A DNA stretch of 64,000 nt from Strix aluco (Eukaryota; Chordata; Aves; Strigiformes; Strigidae), in NCBI RefSeq assembly GCF_031877795.1, contig NC_133955.1:2418001-2482000 (forward strand). Direction: 5' to 3'. Below the pieces are notes generated by a model, which saw only the letters and a program-made list of their open reading frames with translations, was not told the DNA's origin and did not search any database. A program made the position numbers and the translations under genes. This document shows positions 59,001 through 64,000 of the stretch, one piece after another (positions within the stretch are counted from its first letter, which is position 1; every line of letters begins with the position of its first letter).

Positions 59001-62000
59001 AAGGACAGATGCCTTTGAGATCATTCATTCCCACCCCTAGGACAAAGCTCTTTAAATGTGCCCAAATTCCCCTCCTGGAGGGTCTGTCTGAATGCAGAGT
59101 TGCTCCTGGTGAGCTCCAGGGTAATGTGGAGAGAACTCCAGCACCAGCCCACGAGCCTGGCAGCTACGGGACGGGTTAACCAGAGCTGATCTTTCTCAAC
59201 AGGGATGTGTGCTCCATGCCCAGCTCCTGCCGTGGTGGGACAGGGGAGCCTGTAGCCAGGAGAGGATCCTGCCAGATCCTCCTTAGATGGCAGGAGACGT
59301 TTCCCTTTCCCCCTCCTTCTCCCAGCAGCGGCACACGGGGTTCTCCGTGGCCCCAGAGGAGAAGCACCATATTTAGTAACTGGGCCGAGGAAGATTGCCT
59401 CTCGCCCGCGTGGTTTGTGCTCTCTGCTGTGTTTGCATTCCTGTGATATTGGTAAAGGCCAAGAAACTTTTCTGCTGGTGAAGAGGCCAACGGACTGCTG
59501 GGAGCCTCAACATTTAAGCAGGATGGGGAAAGGCTGTGTCGCAGCTGTAACAGGATCTGTTTCAGGGCTGGCTGCCAGCGCTGTGGACTCTGCCCCAGGC
59601 ATCTGGATCCTGCACTGGGGCAGGTAAACACTGGAGATCACTGCGAGCCTGTTTGGGTGCCGCTCGCCTCCCGCTCCGGCTTGCTGGGCGGCGCGTTCCG
59701 GGAAGGGTTTGGAAGCTGACATAGAGGCTGAGATCAGAGCTGGGACAGGAGTCAGGAAAACCTAAAGATTGGGAGAAGAGTCTGTGTGGCCTGAGCCCAA
59801 CACCAAGCTCAAGCTCTATGTGGGCTCAGCTGGGACCCCAACCCTGGCTGCTGTTTCCTCCTGTCCCTTCTCACATCCCATATTGATCTGATCCCCAAGG
59901 CTTGAACACCCGGCTGAGTAAGTGTTCCTCACCTGAGACCACCCTGTGCACACATCCTAATCATGGCACCGACCCGGGGTGACACGTTCGCATGAACTCT
60001 TCATCATGCTCTTGGGGTCTAGAGAGGCGACTGTGCACAATAGTGTAATGCAGCAAAGAGCTCACAGTGCGTCAGCCGTGGTAATGGCTGCAGGTCTGCT
60101 TTCAGTCTGAACACAAGTTAAAATATATTTGCCTACATTACTTTCCCCCTGAGTGCCTATCGCTTTGTATTTGGAGTGGACTAGGAGTGTGGCAGAGCTG
60201 CAGCTGCAGTGGGGCAGGGTTGTCCATCCCTGTGCTTGTGAATCCTGCAGTGGTTTGTAGGAAAATTTCCACCCCCGCTGGTTAAAGTGCATCTCCAGGA
60301 TACCAGCATCAAGAGGGTTAACAGAGCTTTTTCTTAGTATCAACCTCGTAGCTTTGGTGGTTGCTTCCTTTTAAAGCCAGACAATGTTCTTGTTGCGATC
60401 CTTATCTCTGGCTGTTTTGCATGCACTCCGTTTAACAAGGATCTTGTCTAGGGTTTCCTTACTCCTTGAAAGCTGAGCTGTGCTATCCCTTGTGAGGACT
60501 TGTTTTCTCCAGCTAATTAGTGAGCTCTGGATGAGCAGGCTAATGGCACGGCCCTCCCCTCTTTTCTAGTGGTCTGTAAGAAGAACCTGGACAGCACCAC
60601 CGTTGCTGTGCATGGAGAGGAGATCTACTGCAAGTCCTGCTACGGCAAGAAGTACGGTCCCAAGGGCTATGGATACGGGCAGGGAGCAGGGACCCTGAGC
60701 ACTGACAAGGGAGAGTCTCTGGGCATCAAATATGAAGAGTGAGTTTAAGTCTTGTTTTTGAAACTGGGGTATTGTGGGCACCTTCTGTCCGTTTGTGATG
60801 CTTGGCCGTGTGGCCCGTGCTGAACTTCCAGCAGTATCTAATCTGGAGAGTGCCGTGGGCTGCCCTGCCTTTCTGCTCCTCGGGGGAAACCCGCTGAACC
60901 ATATTTGTGGGGTGGGATGGGGCTTGACGGGACATGTCCCCGTTGCCTCAGTGTGCTGCCCATCCCCTCCGAGCACACAGCTGTGAGGCTGGAGTTTCCG
61001 TGGGGCTCGACACATTGAGCCTAAAGCTCCAGGCCCTTCAAAACTGGATTGGGATTTGTGATCCCATAGCTCTTCCCTCCTCCGTCTTGCTTGTGCAGCC
61101 CTGATCATGAACTCCCTCCCATCCGCAGGGGCCAGCCCCACCGACCCACCAACCCTAATGCTTCCAGAATGGCCCAGAAAGTCGGAGGTGCTGATGGGTG
61201 CCCTCGCTGTGGTCAGGCAGTGTATGCAGCCGAGAAGGTGATTGGAGCTGGAAAGGTAAGAAGTGGGATGGAGTGGATGGGGCACACACATGCCACAGGT
61301 TGCTGTGTGGTAGGGAGGCCTTCAGAGAAGGTCTTGACCTGACCCACAGGCTGCTGCAGGCTGGGCTGCCAGCACCTCCAGCTGGCCTTGGGGTCTGGTG
61401 GTCATGTTCACCTGGAAGCCTGGCACCAAAAAGAGATCTTGGCATGTCTGGAAACCACATTCTCCAGGCTGCATCACTCTTACAGACTTGTAGATGGAAG
61501 AGAAATTCATTTTATACTAAATATTCAGAGCACTGCTCAGCAGAGGTCACAGTGGACGTCCCCGCTGTTAGATGTGTTGGGAGGATGAGCAGTGACGTGG
61601 ACCATGGCCACTGCCACCACTAACTGAACAAGTGCAGTGTCCAGCGAGCCTTCTCCACCCTCTGCCACAGGCTGGAGTGCCGCAGCCCAGATTCGGGGCA
61701 GGGAATGAATTCCAGTGGTCAGCGCTGCCCATAGGCAGGGCAAGGTGGTTGGAGGTGGCCACGGGCTCGGTGCATCTCCCTTGGGCTGTTCTGCTGGTGG
61801 ACTGGGTCTGCTCAGGGTCAGATGTAAAGGACCAAGGCAACAGCCCTGGTACTTCCTAGGTCAAGTTCATCACTTCACCACAGTCCTTTGCATCCCGAGC
61901 TGTGGGCTCATCCTAGCCCAGCTCTGGGAAGCCCTCTGTAAGGCATGGGGACACTGTCTGCTCTGTCAGCCCTGGGAGCCCAGGGGAGGTCCCTGCCCTG

Positions 62001-63603
62001 GAGCACCCTTTCCTCTGAGGACAGGTACACAGGCAGAGCTTGCCCTGCCCTGGCAGCTTTGTGCCGCAGGGGACAGGACAGCCATGCTGGGAAAGCCTCA
62101 CTGCCTGACTGGTGACGCTGGGTCACTCACTGACCCCCGTCATGCTCTGTCCTCCCTGGGGTTTCTGTGTTTGTCCTCTGTCCCCAGAGCAAGGAAAGAA
62201 GGCATCTAGTCAACAGAAAGGGCCTCCCAGCATCATCATACCCTAGCTGGCAGTGCAGGTATTTGTGAGGGACATGTTGAGGGTCAGCCCAGGGTCAGAA
62301 GCCAAACTTACCCTTAAAATCATGACCTGGGCTGCCTGGTAGGCTTCTGGCCTCAATGTTTAAGGGGAGCCAAAGCTGGCAAGCAGTTACTCTCAACCAA
62401 ACCCGGAGAGGATTCCAGAGCATGTATTTCATGTGCTAATGTTTGCTGGATGACTCCATCTGCTACCTCCTCCTCCAGCCCCCTAATTTCACATTTTCTT
62501 CCAAAAAAGGTTTCATGTTTTCCAAAGTGTTTATTTAAATTCCTCCGTGAGCAGCTCTGGCTACTCTAGGTCTGCTGGAAGGCTGTGAGCTCATTTATCC
62601 CCAGAGGACTGGTGGAGCCGTGGGGGGGTGTTATTTTTAAACACTGGCTGATTTCTGCATTCTTAGTATCTGTTTGCTGCCTTCCTTGGAGCTGTAGTTG
62701 TGTAGGGGCAGGTGTCCCAACCCTGCTGCCACCCCCCCAAGCTACCCTACAGCAGCACTGGATCTCAGCTGGATAACTCAGGGGATTTATCATGCTGCTC
62801 AAGAGAGGACGATCCCCAAAGAGGGGAGTGACTGCTCCTTAAAAATGGTTTTACATAGTATCGTACAAATTACTTCTGCAAGTGGGGGTGAAAGCTCTCT
62901 GAAACCAGATCAACATGGGAGCAGTGACCACACCTGATGTTTCCTCTCTGTATCTTCCCCCCTGGGCTGGGAGGACCACTCTTTCCAGAGAAAAGCTTTC
63001 ATCCCGTTCACACCTCTTTGCCAACTACTTTGGGTTAGAAACAGAAAAGTGACCCTGTTTGGTAGCCAAAGCACTGCTGCCTTGTCCCCGGGTGTTGTCT
63101 GACTGGGCTCTGCTCCTGTCCCGCAGTCCTGGCACAAGTCCTGCTTCCGCTGCGCCAAGTGTGGCAAAAGCCTGGAGTCCACCACCCTGGCAGACAAAGA
63201 CGGGGAGATCTACTGCAAAGGTGAGTGCTGCCTTCCCGCTGGCTGGTCCTGGACTCCAAAGGGTGGAGGCAGGGGGTGAAAACCCCTGTGCAGGGAACCA
63301 GGATGGGACTGAGGTTTGGGGAGGTGGCGGCCCCAGCAGCTGTGTATGGGGCTGGATGTGCTGGCTGGTGTAGAACTGGGGCATTTCCCGCTGTGTCTGG
63401 GGCCTCTCTGTCTGCCCAACAAATATGACAAACCCTGTCCTCTTTAGGCAGTGCCTGCTTCGAGAGGAGGACCTGCTCGTGCTCAGCCGCTGGCCTGACC
63501 TGTCTCTCCCTTCCCGTCCTCTGCAGGTTGCTACGCCAAGAACTTCGGTCCCAAGGGCTTTGGCTTTGGGCAAGGTGCCGGGGCGCTCGTCCACTCGCAG
63601 TGA
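55926..63603 (+). CDS. CSRP1: CSRP1, cysteine- and glycine-rich protein 1 (CRP1), complete coding sequence
   Basis: Joined coding sequence is 55926..56037, 60570..60738, 61129..61255, 63127..63220, 63527..63603: 579 nt, 192 residues plus stop. The product is a two-LIM adaptor that binds alpha-actinin and zyxin on actin filaments and also acts in the nucleus with SRF and GATA factors. LIM1 ligands are C10, C13, H31, C34, C37, C40, C58 and C61. LIM2 ligands are C118, C121, H139, C142, C145, C148, C166 and C169. All are present. Each LIM is followed by a glycine-rich repeat ([12 protein letters not shown] at 67-78, [12 protein letters not shown] at 175-186), and the basic KKYGPK (64-69) is the reported nuclear signal. 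[15 protein letters not shown] marks CSRP1; CSRP2 starts MPVWGGG. Human CRP1 is 193 residues, and the one-residue difference is in the inter-LIM linker. Confidence 0.97.
56038..60569 (+). other. CSRP1: CSRP1 intron 2 (4.5 kb)
   Basis: GTGAGT donor, CTTTTCTAG acceptor. It contains one CR1 copy at about 57522-57904 in sense orientation. Nothing else is recognised; 58.0-60.5 kb appears unique. Confidence 0.8.
57522..57904 (+). mobile_element. CR1 LINE 3' end, about 0.38 kb
   Basis: The plus strand encodes [51 protein letters not shown] and [12 protein letters not shown], the ORF2 C-terminus. It ends with GATTCTGTGATTCTGAG, the octamer type ATTCTGTG. Same subfamily as the 12.3 and 16.2 kb copies but in the opposite orientation. 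5'-truncated at about 57522. Confidence 0.94.
60570..60738 (+). CDS. CSRP1: CSRP1 coding exon 3
   Basis: Begins with TG of Met38 after TTTTCTAG and ends with GA of Glu94 at GAAGA|GTGAGT. It encodes [20 protein letters not shown], the last LIM1 ligands C40, C58 and C61, the KKYGPK signal, the first glycine-rich repeat and the start of the linker ([13 protein letters not shown]). Confidence 0.96.
60739..61128 (+). other. CSRP1: CSRP1 intron 3 (390 bp)
   Basis: GTGAGT to CATCCGCAG. Short, GC-moderate, no repeat. A near-CArG (CCATATTTGT, 60899-60908) fails the last two positions. Confidence 0.9.
61129..61255 (+). CDS. CSRP1: CSRP1 coding exon 4
   Basis: 127 bp giving the last base of Glu94 to Lys136, ending in phase 0 at GGAAAG|GTAAGA. 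It encodes the linker [20 protein letters not shown] and the first pair of LIM2 ligands (C118, C121), followed by [12 protein letters not shown]. Confidence 0.96.
61256..63126 (+). other. CSRP1: CSRP1 intron 4 (1.87 kb)
   Basis: GTAAGA to CCCGCAG. It contains a second perfect CArG box at 62501. No repeat or other gene is seen. Confidence 0.88.
62501..62510. promoter_or_regulatory. CSRP1: Consensus CArG box in CSRP1 intron 4
   Basis: CCAAAAAAGG fits CC(A/T)6GG, although A-tract forms bind SRF less well than mixed cores. About 13 kb downstream of the promoter. Role unproven. Confidence 0.45.
63127..63220 (+). CDS. CSRP1: CSRP1 coding exon 5
   Basis: 94 bp, residues 137-167 and one base of Gly168 ([20 protein letters not shown], then [11 protein letters not shown]). 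Holds LIM2 ligands H139, C142, C145, C148 and C166. Donor AAAG|GTGAGT. Confidence 0.96.
63221..63526 (+). other. CSRP1: CSRP1 intron 5 (306 bp)
   Basis: GTGAGT to CTCTGCAG with a good pyrimidine tract. No feature seen inside. Confidence 0.9.
63527..63603 (+). CDS. CSRP1: CSRP1 coding exon 6 with stop codon
   Basis: 77 bp encoding the rest of Gly168 to Gln192 ([24 protein letters not shown]) and TGA at 63601-63603. Carries the last ligand, C169, and the second glycine-rich repeat. Confidence 0.96.
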
Positions 63604-63960
63604 GGCACCAGGAGCTGGGCTCTGCTCGCCCAGGGCTTGTCCATACCAGCCTGTGCTGCCCAACCCTTCCCGCACCCGCAGTGAGCATCCTCACCATCAT
63701 CAGTAACCACCTGCTGCTTCACAGCATGAGCCCCTTCCTCCCTGCCCTGACCCAGCGCACCCTGAAGCCGTGGGACTCCCAACATCATCCCCATCGGGTC
63801 CTGCTGGTGTGGGTGCCGGCGGGGAGACAGCTCACACGCACCCGCAGCGAGGCCCCTGTGCCTGAAACGTTCTGCTCCGCGTTGCCCGTCCCGCTGGGAT
63901 GGGTGCTCAGCCGTGCTGTGTCACTGAGCAAGCAATAAACATCAAAGCTGACCCACGCCT
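63604..63960 (+). other. CSRP1: CSRP1 3' UTR
   Basis: About 350 bp between the stop codon and the expected cleavage site downstream of AATAAA. This is an approximate end. No conserved element is recognised. Confidence 0.75.
63934..63939 (+). terminator. CSRP1: CSRP1 poly(A) signal AATAAA
   Basis: AATAAA 331 bp after the stop codon, the only canonical signal seen after the coding region. Cleavage is expected about 10-30 bp downstream. Confidence 0.85.
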
Positions 63961-63975
63961 GGCCTCGCTGGAGAG

Positions 63976-63981
63976 TTTATT
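63976..63981 (-). terminator. Possible minus-strand poly(A) signal
   Basis: TTTATT on the plus strand is AATAAA on the minus strand, 37 bp beyond the CSRP1 signal. It could belong to a convergent gene to the right of the window. A hexamer alone is weak evidence. Confidence 0.3.
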
Positions 63982-64000
63982 CCCCTTCTGGGGCTGCGGA

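Noticed and set aside
60899..60908. Near-CArG CCATATTTGT in CSRP1 intron 3
   Set aside because: Fails the final GG of the consensus. Sites of this quality are frequent by chance.
60566..61291. 241-codon minus-strand open frame antisense to CSRP1 exons 3-4
   Set aside because: Shadow of the true exons and of the intron between them.
63035..63700. 216-221-codon minus-strand open frames antisense to CSRP1 exons 5-6
   Set aside because: Same reason: two overlapping frames over GC-rich exons, neither with family likeness.
1..64000. tRNA, rRNA, CRISPR or long-terminal-repeat elements
   Set aside because: Looked for tRNA B-box-like patterns, regularly spaced repeats and paired long repeats, and saw none that hold up by eye. 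A computed scan could still find diverged copies.

Overview
The window is nuclear DNA from a vertebrate, almost certainly a bird. At least a dozen CR1 LINE pieces carry the short terminal octamer repeats (ATTCTATG or ATTCTGTG type) typical of avian CR1. The two recognisable genes have the usual vertebrate exon structure, with GT-AG introns, CpG-island promoters and an AATAAA signal. The species cannot be fixed from the sequence alone.

Left two thirds (1-42.4 kb, minus strand): the 5' part of PPP1R12B (MYPT2), the myosin-phosphatase targeting subunit. Four coding exons were placed to the base: 42290-42003, 8194-8064, 5983-5865 and 2516-2357. Their phases join into one 232-codon open frame plus two bases, and the gene continues beyond the left edge. 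Intron 1 is 33.8 kb and holds most of the CR1 fragments. These range from fairly fresh copies (12.3 and 16.2 kb, sharing a 161-bp identical block) to very old ones in which only reverse-transcriptase motifs can be read.

Middle (41.8-49.3 kb): the PPP1R12B CpG island carries a YY1-type element and two ZNF143/THAP11-type elements in opposite orientation. It is followed by about 6 kb of intergenic DNA with one CR1 copy that contains an unusual 28-bp tandem expansion.

Right (49.1-64 kb, plus strand): CSRP1, encoding the two-LIM protein CRP1. A noncoding first exon in a second CpG island is inferred. Five coding exons (55926-56037, 60570-60738, 61129-61255, 63127-63220, 63527-63603) join into a complete 192-residue protein with all 16 zinc ligands, and a poly(A) signal lies at 63934. 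Two perfect CArG boxes (SRF sites) lie in introns 1 and 4.

The genes are arranged head to head about 7 kb apart. Both products act in the contractile and actin apparatus of muscle: PPP1R12B directs phosphatase PP1 to myosin, and CSRP1 binds alpha-actinin and zyxin and works with SRF. Co-regulation is a reasonable but untested idea. I see no bacterial-type system, CRISPR array, tRNA or rRNA gene, and no convincing undescribed gene system. The most useful leads are regulatory: the CArG boxes, the bidirectional-type promoter with an upstream ORF, and a possible shared poly(A) region at the right edge.
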